64,000 nucleotides of DNA, taken from NCBI RefSeq assembly GCF_021631985.1, contig NZ_CP070225.1, positions 8,246,001-8,310,000 on the forward strand, given 5' to 3'. Origin of the DNA: Sandaracinus amylolyticus (GTDB lineage Bacteria > Myxococcota_A > Polyangia > Polyangiales > Sandaracinaceae). A program made the position numbers and the translations under genes. The notes under the pieces are model-generated. The model made no database searches. It was not told the origin of the DNA and saw nothing but the letters and a program-made list of their open reading frames with translations. This document shows, in pieces, positions 52,001 to 61,300 of the stretch (its first letter is position 1; each line of letters begins with the position of its first letter).

Positions 52001-53794
52001 CCCGCCGCTCCAGTACGCCGCCTCGACCTTGCCCGGCGGCTCGATCTCGATCTCCGCGATGCGCCCCGTCGCGCCGAGCACGATCGTGCGGCGCGCGCCG
52101 ACGACGATCGGATGCGGGAACGCGCCGGCGAGGGTCGGCATCGCGCCGTCGTCGCGCGCCAGCTGCGCGATCGCCTCGTCGAGCGCGATCCATCCGAGCT
52201 CGTCGACGATCCCGCCGCGCAACGTGACGCCGAGCAGCTCCGCGACGTCGAGGGTGCGCAGCGCGTCGAGCTCGGCGGGGAGCGCGCGGAACGTCTCCGC
52301 GCGCGTCTTGCCCTCGAGCCACACCTTCACGCTCTCGAGCGCGGGCAGCCCACCTTCGCGCAGCGTCTGCACGCGCTCGCGCACGATGCGATCGCGCACC
52401 GCGCCCAGCGCGGGACGCTGATCGGCGAGATCCTCGAACGTCTCGCGGCCCATCGTCTCCTCGACCGCGAGGGCGACCTTGGGCGCGAAGCGCGGATCGT
52501 TCGTCAGCGCGCTCAGCGCGCGCGGGCGCTCCTTGGTCTCGCGAGTCGTCGCGCGGCCGAACGCGTCGCTCCACGCGTGCAGCGGCACCCGCTGGTTCGC
52601 GTGCGGCTCCACGAGCGGCAGCTCGAGCTCGATCGCGAGATCGACGAGATCGGGATCGATCCAATGGCCCTTCGCGAGCGTGAGCGGGACCGCATCCCGA
52701 CGCAGCCGCTCCGCGAACCGGCGCAGCAGCGCGAAGAGCGCGTCGGGCGCGTCGATGCCGCGCCAGCCGCGCTGGAGGTGCGCCGCGATGCGCGACACCC
52801 AGGGCGCGATCGGCTCCTCGAGCGTCGCGAGATCGTCGATCGCGCCCGCGTCGTCGAGCAGCGTGATCCACCACGCGGCCGAGCCGTTCTTGTGAGCGCT
52901 CGGGAAGAGCCCGCGCAGCCGCGCCCGCACCGCCGCATCGCCGCGCGCGACGCGCACCAGCGTGCTGCGCGCGTCCTCCCAGAACGCCATCGACGCGTGG
53001 GCGAGCGCGGGCGACTCGAGCACCTCGAGCAGCACGCTCGCTTCGGCCTCGTGCGCGTCGTGCCCGGCGCGCTTCGCGAGGCGGCGCAGATCGCGCAGCA
53101 TCGTGCCCCAGGGAGGCATGCCGCCGACGGTCGCGCGCACCGCGAGCGCGCGGAGCTCGCGATGGGCGCTCTCCGTGTCGTCGGCGCCCTCGAGATCCTT
53201 CGCGTAGTCGCTCAGCGCCGCCGAGGTCAGCGCGCCGCTCAGCGCGAGCTCGAGGAACGCATCGCGCCGCGCCTCGGGATCGACTTCGAGCGCGTACACG
53301 CGCTCGGCCTCGCGCGCCTTGCCGAAGAACGTCGCGGCCTGGGTCTTCGCGCCCGCGGCCACGAACCGTCGCGCCGCTTCTTCGTAGAACGAGGGCAGGA
53401 AGTGCGGCACCGAGCGCGCGAGCTGCTTCGCGATCGCGTCGATCGCGTCCTTCGCGTGGCCGGGCTTCGACTTCGCGCGACGGGTCGCGCGCTCGAGGTC
53501 GCGCATCACGTCGAGCGCGTGCCGCGCGTTGTCGGGATCGCGCAGGATCGCCGCCGCGGGGAACCCGACCGCGCGCCGCACCGACGCGCCGACCACGACT
53601 GGATCGCCCGCGGGCGCGCACCCGAGCACGCTCATCGCGAGCTCGTCCGCCTCGCGAAGCCCCGCTTGCGAGAGGCGCACGATCACGCGGGCGCCGAGCG
53701 CGGGATGCGAGAAGCGACGCGCCTCGATCGGCTCGGCCGCGCCGCGGATGGGCGCAGGGAGCACGCCGCCGAGCTGCGCGTGTCGCTCACTCAT
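49091..53794 (-). CDS. Giant YehI/MolR-like protein B, paralog of protein A
   Basis: The product is 1567 aa. It shares with protein A the element SKPGHAKDAIDAIAKQLAR near residue 109, the RxWNGW-(x)-LE pattern and the C-terminal FLPGPWEALRAPAKPLESFK, in the same order over the full length, so the two are tandem duplicates that have diverged strongly. No catalytic motif or signal peptide is seen. ATGA overlaps its stop with protein A's start, and its start overlaps the DUF4132-like gene by 8 bases. It is likely co-produced with A in fixed proportion. Confidence 0.8.
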   Translation of the reverse strand: MSERHAQLGGVLPAPIRGAAEPIEARRFSHPALGARVIVRLSQAGLREADELAMSVLGCAPAGDPVVVGASVRRAVGFPAAAILRDPDNARHALDVMRDLERATRRAKSKPGHAKDAIDAIAKQLARSVPHFLPSFYEEAARRFVAAGAKTQAATFFGKAREAERVYALEVDPEARRDAFLELALSGALTSAALSDYAKDLEGADDTESAHRELRALAVRATVGGMPPWGTMLRDLRRLAKRAGHDAHEAEASVLLEVLESPALAHASMAFWEDARSTLVRVARGDAAVRARLRGLFPSAHKNGSAAWWITLLDDAGAIDDLATLEEPIAPWVSRIAAHLQRGWRGIDAPDALFALLRRFAERLRRDAVPLTLAKGHWIDPDLVDLAIELELPLVEPHANQRVPLHAWSDAFGRATTRETKERPRALSALTNDPRFAPKVALAVEETMGRETFEDLADQRPALGAVRDRIVRERVQTLREGGLPALESVKVWLEGKTRAETFRALPAELDALRTLDVAELLGVTLRGGIVDELGWIALDEAIAQLARDDGAMPTLAGAFPHPIVVGARRTIVLGATGRIAEIEIEPPGKVEAAYWSGGQVLYLCADRKVSWKRSYLWSGARTVHELAYWYRGPDFVIELEDGLTTLGGRALAPGDAPRVDMRALCSDGRTVWSLQHRGAAGSQWVEQSPRTGELGRRSLPSFFESFSDGDARIDEVRSALVPARGLTTSPLGVRDGLVGMRVRSRGEIVESERIDGVRWVGPHAARAIVTWPGDDAPRVIVDAATHAHHHGDPMYVLLDAKGREASLLGANSTHAVSYQRGTERPMPPWWLHFAATRDERGSRALRAMTTERAAALLAAAGDVDDLEQARVAVASALPEVTSPVLQRAIAGVVRRARWLAKGLAEKVALRDPARATRTVVGTIAIGELRPLLALVGQGAGWSHDQAITAEIDAVGRVARAHLAGERVPDEVGKGGDLAWECALEAPDAVVLQTAFPAWSDTSRRTAHTFAEALAAAGLLSLPNARVLRGTLEVSKLPKPVTLACATFSSGESLYLVRKVWQSAVVLEVSRSGTFVAPAWLNVEREARVWSGTAETVPALARTIEQRGALAFGREHAAIVMERAGSTSTEAAVWLGGLPAATPPNEFFSKELRERFGVKAKETEKIAVALGARERPAFRAMLSQLASEPLGDDLVALATRIGELLRARVGETVQVDEALADELAKDLNKLVPEPPSTTMRWMLEGEKGSRLSRQPKLAIHPRPQDASFDVATVRLVALYLAHLAVELPAGHPFLATLASVYRIARERLDDPELLLPLGMHHVPWEQGKSPIEATNEALAKLGGIAFERDGARGRDLGAYVAAAPSAGWMLQYFFRPARMSEDPKALAALAGPVSALDWAGFLRSDPCAAIVARIGDPTRTAGSYDACPALDVVDDVAATHGLSRDAAILYAQTLALPAPSDAKVRRWNGWSAKTLESARDELAGKELVEIAKRERTGRSHFLPGPWEALRAPAKPLESFKLPFLARKGANGWTFPLGVQVPLEPMPAHFRTVWARAKVEPPRLEEIAR

Positions 53795-54710
53795 CCTTCT
53801 TCTCCTCGACGACGCGCGCGGCGTGGATCGCGCTCGCCATGCGCATGCCCTCGGAGAACGCGACCGGCCCGACCGCGCCGAGCGCGAGCGAGCGCTCCTT
53901 GTCGTCGACGAAGACGAGCTCGCCCGTGTACGCCTCGGCCTCGGGCGCGTCGGCGCCGAGCCAGAAGCGCGCCTCGACGAGCGCGCCGGCTTCCCACACC
54001 GGGCACGTCGCGAACCCGCCGCGCACGCGGTAGCCGAGCGTCTTGGCCTTGCCGAGCGCGTGGTTGAGCTGCGCGAACTTCGCGTTCTCGAAGTCGCGCA
54101 CCGAGGTCGCGCTCTCGTTCTTCGCCGCGGTGCGCGCGAACGTCTCGCGGAAGAGCTGCTGGACGCCCTGCGTCAGCGAGAGCTCGGTCGCGAGGGCGCG
54201 CAGATCGTCGAGCTCCTCGAGCAGGATCGGATGCGGGATCGCGATGGTGGTCGCGCGGATCCACTCGGTCTCGCCGTCGAGGGTGACGATGCCGACGCCG
54301 CGCTCGGCCTCGGCGGCGCGCAGGAAGCCGAGCTTCTCGTCGTCGCCGTCGGTCGCGCGCACCACCGCGTTCTCGAGCGGCGCGCGCCACGCGGGATCGA
54401 TCCACACCGCCTCGATCACGGTGCGCGGGGTGGGCAGCGAGCGCAGCATCCAGGTCTCGACCGTCTCGCGGCAGCTGCGCTCGTGCGCGTCGAGGTGCTC
54501 GACGAGCTGCTCGAGCATCTCGTGCGCGTCGGTGTCCTTCACCGGCTTCGGGACCGACGCGAGCGTCTTCCCGGCGGCGTTGCGCGCGACGATCTTGCCC
54601 CCCTGGAGCGCGAGCGCGTACCCGGTGCCGGTGTCGATCCAGCCTCCGTCCGCCTCGTGCCCAACGACGCTCTCGCTCTTGGTCTTCGCTGATTTCTTCG
54701 GCTTGGCCAT
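53787..54710 (-). CDS. DUF4132-like protein, head of the Yeh-like operon
   Basis: The product is 307 aa. It has a basic start (MAKPKKSAKTK), then WIDTGTGYALALQGGKIVAR, GKTLASVPKPVKDTDAHEML and LVEHLDAHERSCRETVETWM, followed by LPTPRTVIEAVWIDPAWRAP. This order (W, Gk-..-vPk, long helix, hP..vW) matches the DUF4132 module of YehI/MolR proteins. The module would thus be a separate protein here, instead of part of YehI. It is the first gene of the chain; the 62 bases upstream may contain its promoter, or it may be read from the lipoprotein gene. Confidence 0.75.
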   Translation of the reverse strand: MAKPKKSAKTKSESVVGHEADGGWIDTGTGYALALQGGKIVARNAAGKTLASVPKPVKDTDAHEMLEQLVEHLDAHERSCRETVETWMLRSLPTPRTVIEAVWIDPAWRAPLENAVVRATDGDDEKLGFLRAAEAERGVGIVTLDGETEWIRATTIAIPHPILLEELDDLRALATELSLTQGVQQLFRETFARTAAKNESATSVRDFENAKFAQLNHALGKAKTLGYRVRGGFATCPVWEAGALVEARFWLGADAPEAEAYTGELVFVDDKERSLALGAVGPVAFSEGMRMASAIHAARVVEEKKDE

Positions 54711-54772
54711 CGGCTCTCCCCGGGGCTGCCGATGCTACGCCGATCCGCTCGGGTTGGTGCCCGACCTCGGGC
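54711..54772. promoter_or_regulatory. Gap before the Yeh-like operon
   Basis: 62 bases between the lipoprotein stop and the first operon gene start. It contains a short GC-rich inverted repeat (GCCCGA-GG-TCGGGC) close to the lipoprotein stop. No clear promoter is visible, so read-through from the glycosyltransferase/lipoprotein genes is possible. Confidence 0.35.
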
Positions 54773-56938
54773 TCACTGCTCGAGCCGCCACCGCGTTTCG
54801 TCCGCGAGGGCCTCGAGCATCCTCGCGATCGCCGCGTCGCGCCGTTCGATCGGCCACGCCATCGAGAAGCCCACGCCGGTCAGGGTCGAGAGATCGAGGG
54901 CGTAGATGTCCCGACGGCGGATCGGCTGCGGTCCCTCGAGCGGTGTCGGGTCGTCCACCGCGAACCAGCCGCCGTCGAACGTGATCCCGAGCCCATCCTC
55001 CCACCGGTCGACCTGGCCGACCTCGGCGTCGTCGTCCAGCGCACGCCGCAGGAACGCGCGCAGCTCCGGGATCGCCAGCGTAGTGCGGGTGACGAGGCGG
55101 TCGGGTGCGCGGGGACGCCGAGCCAATGCACCGCGTTCCGCGAAGAGCCGCGCCGCGAGCTGCCGCGTCTCCGGCGCGTTGGGATGCGCGAGGATCGGCC
55201 AGAGCTCGTATGCGCCGTCGAGGTCGGCCAGCCCCGGCCATCGCGCGTATTCGCGTAGCAGCGCGCGATCGTCGAGCGCGGCGACGATCGTCGGCGCGCA
55301 TCCGCACCACTCCGCACGGATGCACGCGCGACCGAACGGCCGCAGGGCGCGCGTCGCGGCATCGAAATCCCACTGCAGCGCGGCGCCGACGAGCTCGCAG
55401 GCGTGGCGCTCGCGGTCGTCGGCCAGCGCGTCGGAAGCACGACGGACCATCTGCTCGGTGATCGTCGGATCGATGTCGGCCCGTAGCGGCTCGCCGCGCA
55501 TCGGTGCATCCGGCGAGACGCTCCGCGGGATCCACGGCAGCGCCAGGCTGCTCTCGAGTCGCGCGCTCCGCTCGCGAGACACGATCCACTCCGCGGCCTC
55601 GGCCCACGCGAGCGACCCGGCACCGTCGTCGGCGAGGATCCGCGCCCTTCGTCGTTCTGGAGGCAGTCCGCGCGTCAGCTCCCAGAGGCGCCGCATCGCC
55701 GCCGCGACCCGGGCGCGCCCCGAGGGCCCGCGTGACGTGAGATCGTCGCCGGTCGCGACCACCTCGAACCCCGACGACTCGAGGATGTTGGCGAGCGCGG
55801 TGTACGCCGCTTCGTGCACGGCGAGCACCGTCCGAGCCGGCACGAAGTCGCGCCAGAAGTGCACCGAGCGAGTGAGACGGTCGTCATGCTCGAGCGTGTC
55901 GAGCAGCGCCGGGATCGCCGGCTCGCCGACTCGGATCAGCGCGTCGACGATCGGATGGCGTGACAGCGAGACCCCGCCCGGCTGTCCGTACTGGCGCTGC
56001 GCGACGTCCTCGAGCGCCGCGATCAGCGCGGGCACCAGCTCGGCCGGAACCGGGCCTTCTGCGGGGACCTCGGGCATCACGGGGCGCGACTGCCGGGCGC
56101 GGCGCTCGAGGTCGGCGAGCAACGGCTCGATCTCTTCGAGGTACTCCCAGTATCCCAGCTGCTCACCCGTCAGGGTCCGCTGGATCTCGCGCCACTCCGC
56201 CGCGACGACCCGTGCGTCGGCGAGCGCGAGACAGTGATCGCCGCGCATGTGGGCCGTGATGGCGCGCTCGAAGTGCAACGCGGCCGACGCCGAGTACGCA
56301 GCGCCGCCCTCGAGCCACTGCCTCGCGACGCGCACCGCGAGCTCGGGGTGCGTCTCGCTCAACGCGACCACCGCGAGCGCGGGGGCGCATCGCTCGTTCA
56401 GTGCACGCTCGAGATCCCAGTCGCGGTCGGCGACCGGGATCGCCTGCATCTCCAGCAGCGCTTCGCACGCCGCCGCGAGGTCCACGCGCGGTCCGACCGC
56501 GTACGCGAGCCACCAGAGCCCGTGCACGAGCACGAACGGCGCGCCACCGCTCGGGTCACGTCGCACCCAGCCCGCGGTGCGGCGCGGCGAGCCTTCGACG
56601 TGCCACACGTCGTTGTCCCAGACCTCCACTTCGCGCAGCTCGAGCGCCCAAGGGTCGAGGCTCGTCCCGACGATCGCCTCCGAGATCACCGCCGCGCGCT
56701 CGGCATCGAGCCCCGGCGGCGGCGTCCACGGCGCCTCCCGCGGCGGCACATCGGGCACCTCGGGCGTGCACGCCACGGGACCGAAGACCGTCCAATCCGA
56801 TGCTTCCGGCGCTGGCTCCGAGGGCTCTGGCGCTGACTCCGAGGGCTCTGGCGCTGGCTCCGGCTGCACGACCGGGCTCACCGGCGGCGCACCACACGCG
56901 CCGAGCCACACCAAGAGCGCGCCTGCTGCGCGCTTCAC
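54773..56938 (-). CDS. Large lipoprotein of unknown function
   Basis: The product is 721 aa from GTG at 56938, overlapping the glycosyltransferase TGA (GTGA). MKRAAGALLVWLGACG is a lipoprotein signal. Residues ~22-48 are a Glu/Pro/Ser repeat linker (EPSESAPEPSEPAPE). The rest is helical and Ala/Arg-rich; a possible HEAT-like part is IPALLDTLEHDDRLTR. No enzyme motif. It is co-translated with the glycosyltransferase. Envelope-anchored function is inferred from the signal only. Confidence 0.75.
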   Translation of the reverse strand: MKRAAGALLVWLGACGAPPVSPVVQPEPAPEPSESAPEPSEPAPEASDWTVFGPVACTPEVPDVPPREAPWTPPPGLDAERAAVISEAIVGTSLDPWALELREVEVWDNDVWHVEGSPRRTAGWVRRDPSGGAPFVLVHGLWWLAYAVGPRVDLAAACEALLEMQAIPVADRDWDLERALNERCAPALAVVALSETHPELAVRVARQWLEGGAAYSASAALHFERAITAHMRGDHCLALADARVVAAEWREIQRTLTGEQLGYWEYLEEIEPLLADLERRARQSRPVMPEVPAEGPVPAELVPALIAALEDVAQRQYGQPGGVSLSRHPIVDALIRVGEPAIPALLDTLEHDDRLTRSVHFWRDFVPARTVLAVHEAAYTALANILESSGFEVVATGDDLTSRGPSGRARVAAAMRRLWELTRGLPPERRRARILADDGAGSLAWAEAAEWIVSRERSARLESSLALPWIPRSVSPDAPMRGEPLRADIDPTITEQMVRRASDALADDRERHACELVGAALQWDFDAATRALRPFGRACIRAEWCGCAPTIVAALDDRALLREYARWPGLADLDGAYELWPILAHPNAPETRQLAARLFAERGALARRPRAPDRLVTRTTLAIPELRAFLRRALDDDAEVGQVDRWEDGLGITFDGGWFAVDDPTPLEGPQPIRRRDIYALDLSTLTGVGFSMAWPIERRDAAIARMLEALADETRWRLEQ

Positions 56939-58185
56939 GCGACCTCGGCGACCTCGGGGTCTGCCGTCTCGTTCGGGCTCACCGTGCTCGCGTAGTGCTC
57001 GCGCAGCACGCGCGCTCGGGCCTCGTGCATCGCGCGATGGGTGAACGTCAGCGCGCGCTCGCGCGCGATCGTGCCCATCCGCTCGAGCTCGCCCACGTTG
57101 CCGTGCGCCCACTCGAGCAGCGCCGCGAGCTCGTTCGCATCGCCGCGTGCGTGCAAGCGCCCGGTCACGTCTTCGTCGACGAACGCCGCCACGCCCGGCG
57201 TGTCCGATGCGAGCACCGGCAGCGCGCGCGCGTACGCGTCGAACAAGATGCGCGGCTGCTCGTCGCCCAGCTGCGGCACGAGCACCGCGTGGTACGCGTC
57301 GAGGAACCGGAAGAACGGCTCGCCGTACGACACCGGCTCGAGGAAGCGCAGCTTCACGACCCGCAGTCGCTGCGCAGCTTGCTCGAACGCGCTCCGGCGA
57401 TCCCCGACGCCGATCACGTCGACGTGCACCGTCTTGCCCTGCGCCTCGAGCTTCACCAGCGCGTCGAGCAGCACGTCGGTGCCCTTCTCGCGCAGCAGGC
57501 GCGAGGGATACACGAAGCGCGGCGTCTCCCCGCGCTTCTTCTCCCAGACCCGCGCCGCGTCCTCGCGGGTGAGCACGTCCTTCTCGTCGATCCACGCCGC
57601 GGGCGTGATGAACGCGCGCCCGCGCGGCTTGGTCGAGAGCTCGCGCCGATAGCCCTCGTGCGTGAAGAACGTGAGGTCCGCTCGGTTCACGAAGAAGCGC
57701 CCCAGCGCCTCGGTCGTGAGCGCCCGCAGCACGTGCACCGGGCGCTCGGCGCCGGTCCCCGCGATGCGCCACGGCGTGCTCTCCACCACCAGCACCAGCG
57801 GCTTCTGCTGGGCGATCGCCATGAAGTTCGCGATCCAGCCGATCGGGTAGGGCCAGCCCACGATCCCCGAGTGCACCAGGCCGGCGTCGCGGATGCCGCG
57901 GTGCAGCGCCCGCACGGTGCGCGGCAGCGCGAGCAGCGCCGTGCGCACCGAGGGCGTCCACGGCAGCTCGGCGATCTCGAGGTGCGTGCCCTCGGGCACG
58001 TCGATGCGCGCGAGGTCGATCCCCGCCGCGTCCTCGATACCGCGCACCGGGCACGCGAGGCGCACGTGCGGGATGTAGTCGAAATGACGCACCAGGTCGC
58101 GCTGCCAGAGGCGGTCGGCGTAGAGCCGGCCCGCGGCGTCGCGATAGAGCGGAATGAACGTCAGAAGCAGATAGGGATCGGACAT
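56935..58185 (-). CDS. GT4-type glycosyltransferase
   Basis: The product is 416 aa from ATG at 58185. The C-terminal half has FVYPSRLLREKGTDVLLDAL (~216-236), IGVGDRRSAFEQ, and LVPQLGDEQPRILFDAYARA (~317-337), which contains the sugar-nucleotide-binding E(x7)E-type pattern of GT-B retaining enzymes in a modified form. It would add sugars to an envelope polysaccharide or glycan. Its partner lipoprotein is translationally coupled. The donor and acceptor are unknown. Confidence 0.85.
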   Translation of the reverse strand: MSDPYLLLTFIPLYRDAAGRLYADRLWQRDLVRHFDYIPHVRLACPVRGIEDAAGIDLARIDVPEGTHLEIAELPWTPSVRTALLALPRTVRALHRGIRDAGLVHSGIVGWPYPIGWIANFMAIAQQKPLVLVVESTPWRIAGTGAERPVHVLRALTTEALGRFFVNRADLTFFTHEGYRRELSTKPRGRAFITPAAWIDEKDVLTREDAARVWEKKRGETPRFVYPSRLLREKGTDVLLDALVKLEAQGKTVHVDVIGVGDRRSAFEQAAQRLRVVKLRFLEPVSYGEPFFRFLDAYHAVLVPQLGDEQPRILFDAYARALPVLASDTPGVAAFVDEDVTGRLHARGDANELAALLEWAHGNVGELERMGTIARERALTFTHRAMHEARARVLREHYASTVSPNETADPEVAEVA

Positions 58186-58306
58186 CCCGCTCTCACGGTC
58201 GAGCGCGTTGTGTGACGTTCGTGGAGGGTACACGCAAGCCGCGGAGATTGCTCCGAGGTTCGAGGTTGCGTCCCCTGCGTGCGAACCCCACGCTCCGCCC
58301 CTCGCG
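58186..58306. promoter_or_regulatory. Divergent promoter region of glycosyltransferase and SNF2 genes
   Basis: 121 bases. A weak candidate plus-strand -35 (TTGTGT) is near 58208, with no strong -10. A long in-frame upstream extension of the SNF2 ORF crosses this region but lacks family resemblance, so ATG 58307 was preferred. Confidence 0.3.
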
Positions 58307-61300
58307 ATGGAGCATTTCCTCGATCGGCTCCGCTCCGATCTGGTCCGGCGGCACGGAAAGGGCGTGTTGCGCGAGCCCGTCGATCGCGTGGCGGAGCAGA
58401 TGGGCGAGGGCCCGGGCGCGGCCGCGCTGCGCAGCCTCGGCACGGCGACCGACGAGAGCTTGCTCGGGCCGGTGCTCGAGAGCCCCGCGGTGCACGAGCG
58501 CTTCGACGAGATCGGGCCCGCGGCCCGCAGCGCGCTGCACGCGTCGTTCGGCGCGTGGTCGCGCGACCGCCAGAAGAAAGCGCGCGCCAGCGAAGGGCGC
58601 ATCAGCGACGTCGCAGAGCACGAGCTCGTCAGCTGGGCGCGCCGGCTCGGCGTCGAGGAGCGCCTCGACGATCCGGTCGCGCAGATCGCGCGCTTCGCCG
58701 AGGGCGGCAGCTGGGTCGCGGACGCGCTGCGCTTCGGGATCGCGGGCGACGTGCGGCGGGCGGCGCTGGGCCGGACCAGCGCGCGGGGAATTCCTCCCCA
58801 CGAGCTCGCGGCGGCGGCGCGCAAGTACCTCGAGGCGTGCGCGGCGGACGCGGCGCAGCACGCGCGGCGCGAGATGTTGTGGCGGCAGACACCCGCCCAG
58901 CCCGCGCTGGCGCGGCTCGCGGAGTCGCTGCGCCGGATGGAGATGTCGCTGCGCACCCAGAACGGCGGGATCGCGGCGCGGGTCGGGCGCGACGCGGTCA
59001 CGCTCGATGCATCGGTGCCCTGTCTCTCGCTGGGCCGCACCGACGAGACGTGGGACGGGCGCGAGCTGAAGCTCGTGCTCGCGGGGCACGAGCAGGGCGA
59101 GCTCGCGTTCGAGCCGCCGCATCCCTCGCCGCGTCGCGCCCTCGCGCTGGTGCGGGTCGCCCTCGACGCGGTGCACGACTCGTCGAACGCGCTGCACGCC
59201 CCGCTCACCGAGGCCCTCGCGATGCCGACCTGGAAGCGGCTCGTCGAGAGCATCGAGGAAGAGCTGATCGCGGCCGACGAGCGCGAGGTCGAGACCCGTG
59301 TCGTGTTCCGCGTCGCGATGAGCGAGACCGGTGCGCCGGTGGTCGACGTCGCGGAGCAGCGTCGCGGCGCGCGCGGTCGGTGGACCAAGGGCTCGCGCAT
59401 CACGCCGGGCGCGGCGCTCGCGAGCAAGCACCCGATCGGTCCCGCGGAGGCGCTCGCGCTGCGCGCGCTCGGCGACATGTACCGCCCCAGCGCGTCGGCC
59501 GAGGCGCTCTTCGCGCTGGTCGGTCGGCCCGACGTGGTGTCGGAGCGCGGCGCGCCGCTCGAGGTGCGCCGGGTGGAGGCGCGCTTCGCGCTCGCCGACG
59601 AAGTGGGCGGCGTGCGCCCCGCGCTCGCCCTCGGCGAGGCGCGGATCCCGGTCGAGATCGCGGCGACGCGGGTGCGCGATGCGAGCTGTGTCGCGCACGT
59701 GATGCTCGAGCGCGGCCTGGTGCTGGTCGCGGCGATCGATCGTGATCTCTCGCGGCTGGTGCTCGCCGCGTCGCGCCACTCCGCGGTGGTGCCCGACGCC
59801 GAGCGCGCCGCGATCCTGCCGCTCGTCGAGCGGGTCGCGGCCCGGGTGCCGGTGACGCTCTCGGCCGCGCTCGAGCGCGAGGTCGCGCCGCTGGCGCCCG
59901 TGCTCTTCGTGCGGATCGTGCCCGACGAGTCGGGCGCGAGCGTGGAGATCCGCACCCGTCTCTCGCCCTCGACCAGCGCGAGCGCGGGCGTCGGCGCGAC
60001 GCTGGTCTCGGTGCTCGGAGACGGCACCGCGGAGCCGGTGCTGCGCCGCCGCGACCTGGGGCGCGAGCTGCACGACGCGCACGAGCTCGCGCGCGCGATC
60101 GGGCTCCCCGAGGAGCAGACCCACGCGCACCTCGCGACCGAGGACGAGCTGCTCTCGCTGATCGCCGCGCTCCACGCGCATCCCGACGTCGAGGTCGAGT
60201 GGCCCGAGGACACCGCGTCGCGCGCTCGCTACGTCGGTGCGATCGGGCGCGGCGGGCTGCGCGTCAGCGTGAAGAGCGCGGCCGAGTGGTTCGGGGTCGA
60301 CGGCGAGGTCGAGATCGACGGCGAGATGGTGAAGCTCGCCGAGCTGCTCGCGCAGGTGCGCGCCGGGCGGCGGTTCGTGCGGCTCTCGCGCGGTCGGTTC
60401 GCGCTGATCGAGGCGGATCTGCGGGCGCGCCTCGAGCGCGCCGCGGACGTGGTGTTCGAGACCAAGCGCGGCCAGCTCGCGGTGGTGCCCGCCGCGGGCG
60501 ACGCGCTCGAGTCGCTCGCCGACGACGGCGCGCTGCGCTCCGACGAGGCGTGGTCGCGCATCCGCACGAAGCTGCGCACCGGCGCGCTGGGCGAGATCGC
60601 GGTGCCCGAGACGCTGCACGCGACATTGCGCGACTACCAGCGCGCGGGGTTCGCGTGGCTGGCGCGGCTCGCATCGGTCGAGGCGGGCGCGGTGCTCGCC
60701 GACGACATGGGCCTCGGCAAGACGGTGCAGGCCCTCGCGCTCCTCGCCCACCGCGCGAGCGACGGGCCCGCGCTGGTCGTCGCGCCGACGTCGCTGGGCG
60801 ACAACTGGCTGCGCGAGGCCGAGCGCTTCGCGCCCTCGCTGCGAGTGCGCCTCCATCGCGGTCCCGCGCGCCACGCCGCGCTGGAGAACGATCCGCCGCG
60901 CGCCGGCGACGTGCTCATCGCGAGCTACGACGTGGTCGCGCTCGACGAAGACGCGCTCACCGCGCTCGACTTCGCGACGCTGGTGCTCGACGAGGCCCAG
61001 GCGATCAAGAACCCCGAGGCCCAGCGCACCAAGGCGGCGCGCGCGCTTCGGGCCCGGGTGCGCATCGCGCTCACCGGCACGCCGCTCGAGAACCGGCTCT
61101 CCGAGCTGTGGAGCATCGTGTCGGTGGTGCATCCCGGACTGCTCGGTCCCTGGGAGCACTTCCGCGCGCGCTTCGCGCAGCCGATCGAGAAGGACGGCGA
61201 CAAGGCGCGCCTCGCCGCGCTCTCCGAGCTGGTGCGCCCGTACCTGCTGCGCCGCACGAAGGAAGTCGTCACGCCCGAGCTGCCGCCGCGCATCGAGCTG

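Noticed and set aside
58208-58306. Extended start of the SNF2 protein at 58208
   Set aside because: The added 33 residues show no family resemblance and cross the divergent promoter region; ATG 58307 is preferred.
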